Source: JBBSUX01 sp038234045 (GTDB lineage: Bacteria; Pseudomonadota; Gammaproteobacteria; Burkholderiales; Burkholderiaceae_C). Taken from it: a stretch of 12,505 nucleotides of DNA. Within the stretch, counting starts at the first letter, position 1, and every line of letters starts with the position of its first letter. Below the pieces are notes generated by a model. It did no database searches. It saw only the letters and a list, made by a program, of their open reading frames with translations, and was not told the DNA's origin. The translations under genes were made by a program, and so were the position numbers. Location: positions 1 to 12,505 of the forward strand of contig JBBSUX010000079.1 of the NCBI GenBank assembly GCA_038234045.1, read 5' to 3'. Below are positions 1 to 6,556 of this stretch, piece after piece.

Positions 1-124
1 GAAGTCGCTTCTCAAATACTAGCAAATACGGATTCTGGATTCAGGAGATCTCATCTTGATCTCTGATCACTCCGGCAGCTGGATCGGACCGGACGCAAAA
101 GCATCTGAATGCTAGAATCGTCAG
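1..124. other. Non-coding region upstream of the rpsB promoter
   Basis: I see no credible gene here. In many beta-proteobacteria the gene left of rpsB is map, often divergent, but no part of it is recognisable. The stretch is less GC-rich than the coding sequence. It holds one inverted repeat, GAGATC at 45-50 and GATCTC at 58-63 with a 7-nt loop, extended by TCA/TGA on the outside. No T-run follows it, so it is not a convincing terminator. It could be an operator or simply chance. Confidence 0.5.
110..118 (+). promoter_or_regulatory. Probable rpsB promoter, extended -10 TGcTAGAAT
   Basis: TG at 110-111, one spacer base, then TAGAAT at 113-118 form a good extended -10 element with five of six matches to TATAAT. 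The expected -35 position (about 90-95, CGGACG) matches TTGACA poorly, which the extended -10 may offset. Transcription would start near 125 and give a leader of about 135 nt before rpsB. This is similar in scale to the long rpsB leader known in Escherichia coli. The call is by eye only. Confidence 0.45.
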
Positions 125-174
125 GTTTCGCCAAGCGCTGTCCTCTGGTAGCCAAATGCGCGAGACAAATCGCG

Positions 175-231
175 AACCGTTCATTCGAGGTGTCGCAGCT
201 TGATGACTCAAGCTGAGATCACGAACGGGTT
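175..231 (+). promoter_or_regulatory. Elongated hairpin in the rpsB leader, candidate S2 autoregulatory RNA
   Basis: Three nested pairing segments are visible. The apical stem is a perfect 8-bp repeat, CAGCTTGA (196-203) with TCAAGCTG (208-215), closed by the loop TGAC. Below it, GTG (190-192) pairs with CAC (220-222). The base pairs AACCGTTC (175-182) with GAACGG-g-TT (223-231), with one bulged G. Only a short asymmetric loop (183-189) and one internal loop interrupt it. Ribosomal protein S2 is known to repress rpsB-tsf through the leader in E. coli. That this structure does the same job here is inference. Confidence 0.45.
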
Positions 232-239
232 TTAGACCC
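227..239 (+). promoter_or_regulatory. Small hairpin competing with the leader base stem, just before the rpsB ribosome-binding site
   Basis: GGGT (227-230) can pair with ACCC (236-239) across the loop TTTAG. The GGGT arm is also part of the 3' strand of the long leader hairpin (223-231), so the two cannot form fully together. The Shine-Dalgarno sequence TAGGAG (245-250) starts six bases downstream. Such a switch could change access to the start site, but it is only 4 bp and may be weak. Confidence 0.3.
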
Positions 240-259
240 AACCTTAGGAGAATATCTTC

Positions 260-1024
260 ATGTCGACCACCATGCGCGAAATGCTGGAAGCCGGTGTCCA
301 TTTCGGACACCAGACCCGGTTCTGGAACCCCAAGATGTCGCAGTACATCTTTGGCCATCGCAACAAGATCCACATCATCAATCTGGAAAAGTCCCTACCA
401 CTTTTCCAGGAAGCTCAGAAATTCGTCAAGCAACTGACCGCGAACCGCGGCACGGTCCTGATGGTCGGCACGAAGCGCCAGGCGCGCGAGATTCTGGCGA
501 CTGAAGCGCAGCGTGCGGGCGTTCCTTACGTCGACCAGCGTTGGCTCGGCAGCATGTTGACCAATTTCAAGACGGTCAAGACCTCTATCAAGCGCCTGAA
601 GGATCTGAAGGCCCAGCAGGACAGCGGAAGCTTTGCCGCCCTGAGCAAGAAAGAACAGCTGACTTTCTCCCGCGAGATTGCCAAGCTCGAGCGCGATATC
701 GGCGGTATCCAGGACATGGCAGCATTGCCAGACGCGATCTTCGTGATCGACGTCGGTTTCCACAAAATCGCCGTGGCCGAAGCCCGCAAACTCGGTATTC
801 CGCTGGTGGGTGTGGTCGATACGAATCATTCGCCCGAAGGCATCAACTACGTCATCCCGGGCAACGACGACTCTTCGAAGGCAGTTGCCTTGTATGCCAA
901 GGGCATTGCCGACGCGATCATCGAAGGCCGTTCGGAGTCCGGCAATGAGCAAGTTCCTGCGGCTGCGCCGGCTGGCGCCGAGGGTGACGAGTTTGTGGAA
1001 GTCAAGGAAAACGTTTCCGCCTGA
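260..1024 (+). CDS. rpsB: 30S ribosomal protein S2
   Basis: Protein S2 (254 aa) of the small ribosomal subunit. It sits between head and body on the solvent side and is needed for S1 binding. Family sequence is clear throughout: the GVHFGHQTRFWNPKM segment near residue 12, GHRNKIHIINLEKS at 32-45, RWLGSMLTN at 94-102, and the PDAIFVIDV...VVDTNHSP region at about 157-192. The helical insertion at about 105-150 is present. The last 25 residues are an Ala/Glu-rich tail, which varies in the family. The ATG follows TAGGAG at 245-250 with a 9-nt spacing, and the N-terminus aligns with known S2 proteins. It heads the cluster and is followed by a terminator-like hairpin before tsf. Residue 98 is Ser in RWLGSMLTN, where Gly is common. 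Confidence 0.98.
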   Translation: MSTTMREMLEAGVHFGHQTRFWNPKMSQYIFGHRNKIHIINLEKSLPLFQEAQKFVKQLTANRGTVLMVGTKRQAREILATEAQRAGVPYVDQRWLGSMLTNFKTVKTSIKRLKDLKAQQDSGSFAALSKKEQLTFSREIAKLERDIGGIQDMAALPDAIFVIDVGFHKIAVAEARKLGIPLVGVVDTNHSPEGINYVIPGNDDSSKAVALYAKGIADAIIEGRSESGNEQVPAAAPAGAEGDEFVEVKENVSA

Positions 1025-1034
1025 GTGTGATTTG

Positions 1035-1058
1035 CGCGGCCGCTGAAAAGGGGCCGCG
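1035..1058 (+). promoter_or_regulatory. Alternative hairpin that would disrupt the rpsB-tsf terminator
   Basis: CGCGGCC (1035-1041) is the exact complement of GGCCGCG (1052-1058), with a 10-nt loop. Its 3' arm takes up part of the 5' arm and the loop of the terminator hairpin (1046-1064), so the two structures exclude each other. Its 5' arm begins 11 nt after the rpsB stop codon, so a terminating ribosome could influence which one forms. Antitermination is inferred. Confidence 0.35.
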
Positions 1059-1072
1059 GCCCCCTTTTTTTT
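1046..1072 (+). terminator. Intrinsic terminator-like hairpin between rpsB and tsf
   Basis: AAAAGGGG (1046-1053), loop CCGCGG (1054-1059), then CCCCC (1060-1064) and a run of eight T (1065-1072) form a textbook intrinsic-terminator shape 22 nt after the rpsB stop. Since tsf follows only 54 nt later with no obvious promoter of its own, this is more likely a partial terminator. It would set the S2 to EF-Ts ratio rather than end the operon. Confidence 0.75.
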
Positions 1073-1126
1073 AGCCGGTGTGGCCGTGCCATCGCATCGC
1101 ATTGAGTAGATACGGAGAATAGAAAA

Positions 1127-2050
1127 ATGACAGCGATTTCCGCAAGTATGGTGGGCGCATTGCGCGCAAAGACCGATGCTCCCATGATGGAGTGCAAGAA
1201 GGCCCTGACAGAAGCCAATGGCGACATGGAAAAGGCCGAAGAGCTGCTGCGCATTAAGCTTGGTAACAAGGCCGGTAAGGCAGCATCACGGATCACAGCC
1301 GAGGGGGTGGTCGCCAGCTATATCGGTGGCACGACCGGCTCGTTGGTGGAGATCAACTGTGAGACTGATTTCGTTACGAAGAACGACAGCTTTCTCGCCA
1401 TGGCGAGCGCTGTTGCCGAGCTGATCGCAAAAAATGATCCAGCTGATGTCGCCGCCCTCAGCGCCTTGCCGTACCAGCAGGACGGCTTCGGCCCGACGCT
1501 AGAAGATGTGCGCAAGGGGCTGATCGGAAAAATCGGCGAGAACATGTCGGTGCGTCGCTTCAAGCGTTTCGCAGCAGGCGCCCAGTTGGCCACCTATCTG
1601 CACGGCACCCGCATCGGTGTTGTGGTGGAGTACGAGGGAGCCGAGGCGCCAGCAAAGGATACCGCCATGCACATTGCTGCCATGAAGCCGGTTGCTTTGA
1701 CCAGTGCGGACGTACCGCAGGAGCTGATCGACAAGGAGCGTGCAGTCGCAGTTGGCAAGGCCGATGAAGACCGCAAGACGGCAGAGGCGGCGGGCAAGCC
1801 AGCGCAGCCTGCGGAGATTGTTGCCAAGCGCGTCGAAGGCGGTGTGCAAAAATTCCTGAAGGAAGTGTCACTGTTCAACCAGCCGTTCGTGAAGAACGAT
1901 AAGCAGACGGTTGAGCAGATGCTCAAGGCTTCGGGCACCACGGTCAAGGGATTCACCCTGTACGTGGTCGGCGAGGGCATCGAGAAGAAGGTGGATGATT
2001 TTGCCGCCGAGGTGGCCGCACAGGTTGCGGCTGCAAAGGCGGCAGCTTGA
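1127..2050 (+). CDS. tsf: Translation elongation factor Ts
   Basis: EF-Ts (307 aa) is the nucleotide exchange factor that releases GDP from EF-Tu so it can rebind GTP and aminoacyl-tRNA. The N-terminal UBA-like domain (about residues 1-55) shows VGALRAKTDAPMMECKKAL and NGDMEKAEELLR. The EF-Tu-contacting motif TDFV is at 80-83 within CETDFVTKND. The core ends with an Ala/Lys-rich C-terminus, and the length is somewhat above the roughly 283 aa of E. coli EF-Ts, as in other beta-proteobacteria. GGAGA at 1114-1118 lies 8 nt before the ATG. It is expected to be cotranscribed with rpsB by readthrough of the hairpin at 1046-1072. The 127-nt gap to pyrH has no clear terminator. Confidence 0.98.
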   Translation: MTAISASMVGALRAKTDAPMMECKKALTEANGDMEKAEELLRIKLGNKAGKAASRITAEGVVASYIGGTTGSLVEINCETDFVTKNDSFLAMASAVAELIAKNDPADVAALSALPYQQDGFGPTLEDVRKGLIGKIGENMSVRRFKRFAAGAQLATYLHGTRIGVVVEYEGAEAPAKDTAMHIAAMKPVALTSADVPQELIDKERAVAVGKADEDRKTAEAAGKPAQPAEIVAKRVEGGVQKFLKEVSLFNQPFVKNDKQTVEQMLKASGTTVKGFTLYVVGEGIEKKVDDFAAEVAAQVAAAKAAA

Positions 2051-2177
2051 GCGATCAACCTCAGCGCAGGTCCGCATTCTTCGCCCTCGTCTTCGCGATG
2101 CCGGGCTTGAAGAGTGGCAACCGTGCCGGCGTGATCACACGTTGAACAGAATCAGCGTTTTTCCAAGGGACCTCACC

Positions 2178-2900
2178 ATGTCCGAAGCCAAACCGGCCCA
2201 CAAGCGCATCCTGCTCAAACTTTCGGGTGAGGCCCTGATGGGCGATGACGCGTTTGGTATCAACCAAGCGACCATCGTTCGGATGGTGGGCGAAATTGCG
2301 GAAGTCACCCGCATGGGTGTCGAGCTCGCAGTGGTCATCGGCGGCGGCAATATCTTTCGTGGAGTCGCAGGCGGATCCGTCGGCATGGACCGCGCGACTG
2401 CTGACTACATGGGCATGCTGGCCACTGTGATGAATGCGCTCGCGCTGGCGGATGCGATGGATAAGCAAGGGCTGGTGGCGCGCGTCATGTCCGCTATCGG
2501 CATTGAACAGGTCGTCGAGCCCTATGTTCGTCCCAAAGCCTTGCAGTATCTTGAAGAAGGCAAGGTGGTAGTCTTTGCGGCGGGTACCGGCAATCCGTTC
2601 TTCACCACGGACACTGCGGCTGCGCTGCGGGGGGCCGAGATTGGCGCGGAGCTGGTACTAAAAGCCACCAAGGTTGACGGCGTTTATACCGCCGATCCGA
2701 AGAAGGACCCTACGGCAACGCGCTACAGCACGCTCACGTTCGACGAAGCAATGGCCCGCAACCTTGGCATCATGGATGCAACGGCCTTCGCTCTGTGTCG
2801 CGATCAACGGCTGCCAGTGAAAGTGTTCTCCATTTTCAAGGAGGGCGCCCTGCGTCGCGTGGTCATGGGCGAAGATGAAGGCACGCTGGTTCACGCGTGA
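2178..2900 (+). CDS. pyrH: Uridylate (UMP) kinase
   Basis: PyrH (240 aa) phosphorylates UMP to UDP with ATP in pyrimidine nucleotide synthesis, as a cytosolic homohexamer of the amino-acid kinase fold. It is usually activated by GTP and inhibited by UTP. Visible motifs are KLSGEAL (14-20), the glycine-rich GGGNIFRG (55-62), GTGNPFFTTDTAA (136-148) for UMP and ATP binding, and KATKVDGVYTADP (162-174). The C-terminus has ALRRVVMGEDEGTLV, characteristic of bacterial UMP kinases. The frame is open far upstream into tsf, but the ATG at 2178 is chosen. AAGGGA (2165-2170) precedes it, the length matches the family, and the upstream residues resemble nothing. The order rpsB-tsf-pyrH-frr is widely conserved. 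Confidence 0.97.
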   Translation: MSEAKPAHKRILLKLSGEALMGDDAFGINQATIVRMVGEIAEVTRMGVELAVVIGGGNIFRGVAGGSVGMDRATADYMGMLATVMNALALADAMDKQGLVARVMSAIGIEQVVEPYVRPKALQYLEEGKVVVFAAGTGNPFFTTDTAAALRGAEIGAELVLKATKVDGVYTADPKKDPTATRYSTLTFDEAMARNLGIMDATAFALCRDQRLPVKVFSIFKEGALRRVVMGEDEGTLVHA

Positions 2901-2955
2901 CGGGGGGATGCGAAAACGTCGGCGCGTGTCGACGTGAACCAAGGAAAGAGACAAC

Positions 2956-3516
2956 ATGACGATTGCAGAGATCAAAAGCACGACCGAAGCAAAGATGGAT
3001 CAGTCCATTTCTGCGTTCAAGCACAACCTTACCAAAATTCGCACCGGGCGCGCCAATCCTGCGATCCTGGACACGGTTCATGTCGACTACTACGGTTCGT
3101 CGGTGCCGCTCAGCCAGGTCGCAAATGTCTCGCTCATCGATGCCCGCACGATCAGCGTGCAGCCTTGGGAAAAGGGCATGGGCGCGAAGATCGAAAAAGC
3201 CATCCGCGAAAGTGACCTCGGTCTGAACCCCGCTTCCATGGGTGATCTCATTCGCGTGCCGATGCCGCCGATGAGTGAGGAACGTCGCAAGGAAATGACC
3301 AAGCTGGTGCGCAGCGAGGGCGAGAACGCCAAGATCGCCGTGCGCAACTTGCGTCGGGACGCCAATGATGCGGTCAAGCGGTTGGTGAAGGACAAAGAGG
3401 CATCTGAAGACGACCAGAAGCGGTCTGAATCTGAAGTGCAGAAAGTCACCGATCGGCACATTGGCGAGATAGATTCGTTGGTGGCTGCCAAAGAGCAGGA
3501 AATCCTTGCGGTGTGA
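2956..3516 (+). CDS. frr: Ribosome recycling factor
   Basis: RRF (186 aa) works with EF-G to split the post-termination ribosome complex so the subunits and mRNA are reused. The length is standard (about 185 aa). The tRNA-shaped protein has a three-helix bundle, with RTGRA at 29-33 near the domain hinge and NLRRDAND at 131-138, which carries conserved arginines of the long helix. The beta domain lies between, at about 35-100, with DLGLNP and PMPPMSEERR. AAGGA at 2941-2945 lies 10 nt before the ATG. It follows pyrH by 55 nt and belongs to the same translation block. The next gene, uppS, starts 97 nt downstream. Confidence 0.98.
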   Translation: MTIAEIKSTTEAKMDQSISAFKHNLTKIRTGRANPAILDTVHVDYYGSSVPLSQVANVSLIDARTISVQPWEKGMGAKIEKAIRESDLGLNPASMGDLIRVPMPPMSEERRKEMTKLVRSEGENAKIAVRNLRRDANDAVKRLVKDKEASEDDQKRSESEVQKVTDRHIGEIDSLVAAKEQEILAV

Positions 3517-3549
3517 ACGGCATGATCGGCTGCAATCTTCTGTTCTGTT

Positions 3550-3577
3550 TTGATCAAGTGTCTTGTTCGCTCATGAT
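3550..3577 (+). promoter_or_regulatory. Possible sigma-70-type promoter ahead of uppS
   Basis: TTGATC (3550-3555) and CATGAT (3572-3577) are separated by 16 nt, and each matches four of six consensus bases. They lie in the 97-nt gap between frr and uppS, followed by an alternating CG run at 3580-3590. This could give the lipid-precursor genes transcription of their own, but matches of this quality occur by chance. Confidence 0.25.
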
Positions 3578-3613
3578 CTGCGCGCGCGCGACAAATTCCC
3601 GGAAAGTCCTTAC

Positions 3614-4414
3614 ATGAGCAAGGCGCCGCGCCATGTCGCTGTCGTGATGGACGGAAACGGACGCTGGGCCACGCGTCGTTTACTCCCGCGGTTTGCCGGC
3701 CATCGCCAAGGTGTTGAGTCGCTGCGACGTTGTGTGCGCGCTTGCGCCGAGCGGCATGTGGCCGTGCTTACCGTCTTTGCTTTCTCTTCGGAAAACTGGA
3801 AACGCCCGGCCGCCGAGGTGTCTGGTCTGATGGAGCTGATGGGCAAGGCGCTCACCCGCGAGATCGACCGTCTCCATGCCGAAAACGTGCGGGTTTATTT
3901 CGTAGGAGATCGCAGCACGCTGTCCCTTGCACTGCAGAACGGCATCGATGCGGCTGAGCGGCTGACTGCCGGGAACAGGGGCATGGTGCTGAATGTGTGC
4001 TTCAACTACGGCGGACGCTGGGACATCGCGCAGGCGGCGCGTACGCTGGCCGAGCGGGGAGAAGAGATCACTGAGGAAAGTCTTCAGCGCGCATTGGCCC
4101 TGGCTCATGTACCCGAGCCCGATTTGCTGATTCGCACCGGCGGCGAGCAACGCCTGAGCAATTTCCTGCTGTGGCAATCGGCGTATGCAGAGCTGTATTT
4201 CAGCGACAAGCTCTGGCCTGAATTTGACGAGGCAGCGCTGGATGCTGCGTTCGCTGCCTATCACCGCCGGGAGCGTCGTTTCGGTAAAACTTCGCCGCAG
4301 CTGACGCAGGTCGAGGGAGCGCCCCTCCTGCCCATGACTTCAGCGGCCAACACATCGGCAATCGCTTCGGCTTCCGGCATGCGGGCAACGGATCAGTCCC
4401 AGGTGGCTGCCTGA
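3614..4414 (+). CDS. uppS: Undecaprenyl diphosphate synthase (cis-prenyltransferase)
   Basis: This enzyme adds eight isopentenyl units in cis to farnesyl diphosphate, giving the C55 carrier lipid for peptidoglycan and O-antigen synthesis. Family motifs are in order: HVAVVMDGNGRWA with the catalytic Asp at 13, FAGHRQGVE with His30, FAFSSENW (55-62), NVCFNYGGRWD (127-137), and RTGGEQRLSNFLLWQ (174-188), with Glu193 in the following AELYF. The ATG at 3614 (266 aa) is preferred over an in-frame TTG at 3563. GGAAAG (3601-3606) precedes it, and the upstream extension is not family-like. After the usual end at ERRFG (220-224) there is a 42-residue low-complexity Ser/Ala/Thr tail. The E. coli protein is about 253 aa. 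Confidence 0.96.
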   Translation: MSKAPRHVAVVMDGNGRWATRRLLPRFAGHRQGVESLRRCVRACAERHVAVLTVFAFSSENWKRPAAEVSGLMELMGKALTREIDRLHAENVRVYFVGDRSTLSLALQNGIDAAERLTAGNRGMVLNVCFNYGGRWDIAQAARTLAERGEEITEESLQRALALAHVPEPDLLIRTGGEQRLSNFLLWQSAYAELYFSDKLWPEFDEAALDAAFAAYHRRERRFGKTSPQLTQVEGAPLLPMTSAANTSAIASASGMRATDQSQVAA

Positions 4415-4478
4415 CCCGCATGCAATGCCGCGCTGCGGTGACGCCACCGGTCCATCATCGAGATATAAGGAGCGGACC

Positions 4479-5333
4479 ATGTTGAAGCAACGCGTCATCA
4501 CTGCGGTCGTTTTGCTAGCCATTTTGCTGCCAGCACTTTTTTATCCCTCCCCAGAACCGTTTTCCGCTGTTGCCCTGGTGCTCATGGCTGCGGCTGCCTG
4601 GGAATGGGCGCGTCTGAACGGGACGAAAGGCGTTGCGGCGCTCGGCGTTGCCGCAGTTTGCGTTCTGCTGTGCGCTGGTGCCTGGATGGGCGGCGTGCTG
4701 CAGCGTCCTCTACCCCTGGTGTGGATGGCAGGCGGGATCTGTTGGGTGCTTGGCGGCGGATTGCTGTTGCGTAACGGGGTGGCTGGCTGGCCGCTTGTTC
4801 CTCGCGCGCTGCGGTTGATTGGCGGAGTCCTTGCCCTCTGGCTGGCCTGGCTCGCGGTCGCACAAGCGCGCGTGATGGGTATCAATTTTCTGCTGTCGGT
4901 GCTGGTGCTGGTGTGGGTCGCTGATATCGGCGCTTATTTTGCAGGCCGTGCCTTCGGGATGCGTTTCAGCCGGGTGAAGCTCGCACCGGGTATCAGCCCG
5001 GGCAAGAGCTGGGAAGGGGTCTGGGGCGGAATGGCCGGTGTCGTGCTGCTTGGCTTGCTGTGGGCTGCGGCCGACCGCATGTTCTTGCCGGCGACGCCCA
5101 GTTTCTACAGCCGGCTTGCCGCCCAAGGTGGATGGCTTCTCGTGCTTGGATGTCTTTTCATGGCGGCAATGAGCGTGGTCGGTGATCTCGTGGAGTCGCT
5201 GGTAAAACGTTCTGCCGGCGCGAAGGACAGCAGCCATCTACTTCCGGGGCACGGCGGGGTACTGGACCGTATCGACGCGCTGCTGCCTGCGCTGCCCTTG
5301 GCACTCATGCTCACTGCGCTGACTTCGCGATGA
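4479..5333 (+). CDS. cdsA: Phosphatidate cytidylyltransferase (CDP-diglyceride synthase)
   Basis: CdsA (284 aa) makes CDP-diacylglycerol from phosphatidic acid and CTP, the branch-point precursor of all membrane phospholipids. It is an integral inner-membrane protein. Hydrophobic segments start at residues 8-24, 30-41, 52-70 and 80-97 and continue to the C-terminus. The diagnostic signature spans 240-266, beginning SLVKR, with KD at 249-250 and ending PGHGGVLDRID. Upstream are VADIGAYFAGRAFG (147-160) and ISPGKSWEG (172-180), both typical. Start ATG 4479 follows a strong AAGGAG (4467-4472) by 6 nt; an in-frame start at 4425 is rejected for lack of such a site. The stop codon overlaps the dxr start in ATGA (5330-5333), which implies coupled translation. 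Confidence 0.96.
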   Translation: MLKQRVITAVVLLAILLPALFYPSPEPFSAVALVLMAAAAWEWARLNGTKGVAALGVAAVCVLLCAGAWMGGVLQRPLPLVWMAGGICWVLGGGLLLRNGVAGWPLVPRALRLIGGVLALWLAWLAVAQARVMGINFLLSVLVLVWVADIGAYFAGRAFGMRFSRVKLAPGISPGKSWEGVWGGMAGVVLLGLLWAAADRMFLPATPSFYSRLAAQGGWLLVLGCLFMAAMSVVGDLVESLVKRSAGAKDSSHLLPGHGGVLDRIDALLPALPLALMLTALTSR

Positions 5334-6556
5334 GCACGGCCAACGATACTGCAACGGCGTCAGGCGAGAGCAGTGGCGGCCGACAGCGTCTGACCATCCT
5401 CGGTTCGACCGGTTCTATCGGTCGCAGCACGCTCGAAGTGGTAGCGCTCCACCCCGATCGCTTCGAGGTGGTCGCGCTGGGCGCTGGTACCCAGGTGGAC
5501 GTTTTGCTGGCCCAGTGCGAGCGCTTCAGCCCCCGGTTCGCCGTCATGGCCAGTGAGCAGCATGCGCTGCAACTGGCTGAAAATATCAAGCAAAAAGGGA
5601 TTAAAACGCAGGTGCTGTTGGCGCAATCAGCTATGAATGATATAGCGGCGCATCCGGATGTCGACATGGTAATGGCGGCCATCGTCGGCGCGGCTGGCTT
5701 GGGCCCTTGTCTTGCAGCTGCGCGTGCAGGCAAGCGTCTCCTACTGGCGAACAAGGAAGCGCTCGTGGTCGGTGGCGACTTCTTCCTCTCGGCTGTGCGG
5801 GAAGGCGGCGCACAGCTGTTGCCGATCGATAGCGAGCATTCAGCTATCTTTCAGTCCCTGCCGGATGACGCATCCACATGGCAGCGGCGCGTCGATCGAC
5901 TCATTCTCACTGCATCGGGCGGTCCGTTTCGCACCCGCGATCCAGCTACGCTCGCGACCGTCACGCCCGATGAAGCCTGCGCTCATCCCAACTGGTCGAT
6001 GGGGCGCAAGATATCGGTCGACTCGGCCACGATGATGAACAAGGCCCTGGAGGTGATTGAGGCGCACTACCTGTTCGGTTTGCCGCCTGAGCGTATCGAG
6101 GTGGTGATCCATCCGCAAAGCACGGTGCATTCGCTGGTGCAGTACCACGACGGATCGCTGGTCGCGCAGCTGGGCGTCGCCGACATGCGCGTGCCGATCG
6201 CCTACGGGCTTTCCTGGCCGGAACGCATTGAAAGTGGTGCGCCGCGCCTGGATTTCTCCGCGTTGGCGGCGATGACGTTCGAGCCGCCTGATCCGCGCCG
6301 CTTTCCGGGTCTCCAACTGGCGTGGGATGCCTTGCTCGGACCTGCAGGAACCACGGCCATCCTGAATGCCTCCAACGAGATCGCTGTGGACGCGTTCCTG
6401 AACCAGCGCATCCGTTTCGACCAGATTCATGCGGTGAACCTCGAATCGATCGAGCGCGTTGATGCTTCATCGCCCGGTTCGCTGGACGACTTGCTCGCGC
6501 TCGATGCAGGGACGCGGCGCGAGGCTGAGCGGATCGTTTCCGCCTTCTCGCACTGA
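5330..6556 (+). CDS. dxr: 1-deoxy-D-xylulose 5-phosphate reductoisomerase
   Basis: Dxr (IspC, 408 aa) converts DXP to 2-C-methyl-D-erythritol 4-phosphate using NADPH and a divalent metal, the committed step of the MEP isoprenoid pathway. The NADPH-binding motif GSTGSIG is at 25-31 and LLANKEALVVGG at 138-149. Metal ligands lie in PIDSEHSAIFQ (165-175; Asp167 and Glu169), and a further one is Glu241 in NKALEVIEAH. The flexible active-site loop HPNWSMGRKIS is at 219-229. The first 20 residues are a polar Ser/Thr/Gly-rich extension not expected from the fold. No clear ribosome-binding site precedes the ATG, which overlaps cdsA, so translation probably depends on coupling. A short AT-rich patch at about 5578-5646 stands out from the rest of the gene. 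Confidence 0.97.
   Translation: MSTANDTATASGESSGGRQRLTILGSTGSIGRSTLEVVALHPDRFEVVALGAGTQVDVLLAQCERFSPRFAVMASEQHALQLAENIKQKGIKTQVLLAQSAMNDIAAHPDVDMVMAAIVGAAGLGPCLAAARAGKRLLLANKEALVVGGDFFLSAVREGGAQLLPIDSEHSAIFQSLPDDASTWQRRVDRLILTASGGPFRTRDPATLATVTPDEACAHPNWSMGRKISVDSATMMNKALEVIEAHYLFGLPPERIEVVIHPQSTVHSLVQYHDGSLVAQLGVADMRVPIAYGLSWPERIESGAPRLDFSALAAMTFEPPDPRRFPGLQLAWDALLGPAGTTAILNASNEIAVDAFLNQRIRFDQIHAVNLESIERVDASSPGSLDDLLALDAGTRREAERIVSAFSH

Noticed and set aside
41..373. 110-codon reverse-strand frame across the leader and rpsB start
   Set aside because: It covers the promoter, the structured leader and the rpsB start, and its product resembles no family I know. It is best explained as a chance open frame.
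395..1102. 235-codon reverse-strand frame opposite rpsB
   Set aside because: It lies almost wholly antisense to rpsB, has an Arg/His-rich composition typical of antisense shadows in GC-rich genes, and would run through the terminator hairpin.
2100..2130. GCCGG/CCGGC inverted repeat in the tsf-pyrH gap as a terminator
   Set aside because: The loop is 21 nt, the stem only 5 bp, and there is no T-run after it.
1911..2177. Upstream extension of the pyrH frame into tsf
   Set aside because: The extra 89 residues are Arg-rich and unlike any UMP kinase. The ATG at 2178 has a ribosome-binding site and gives the family length.
3563..3613. TTG start for UppS adding 17 residues
   Set aside because: There is no ribosome-binding site at that position and the extension is not family-like; the ATG at 3614 fits better.
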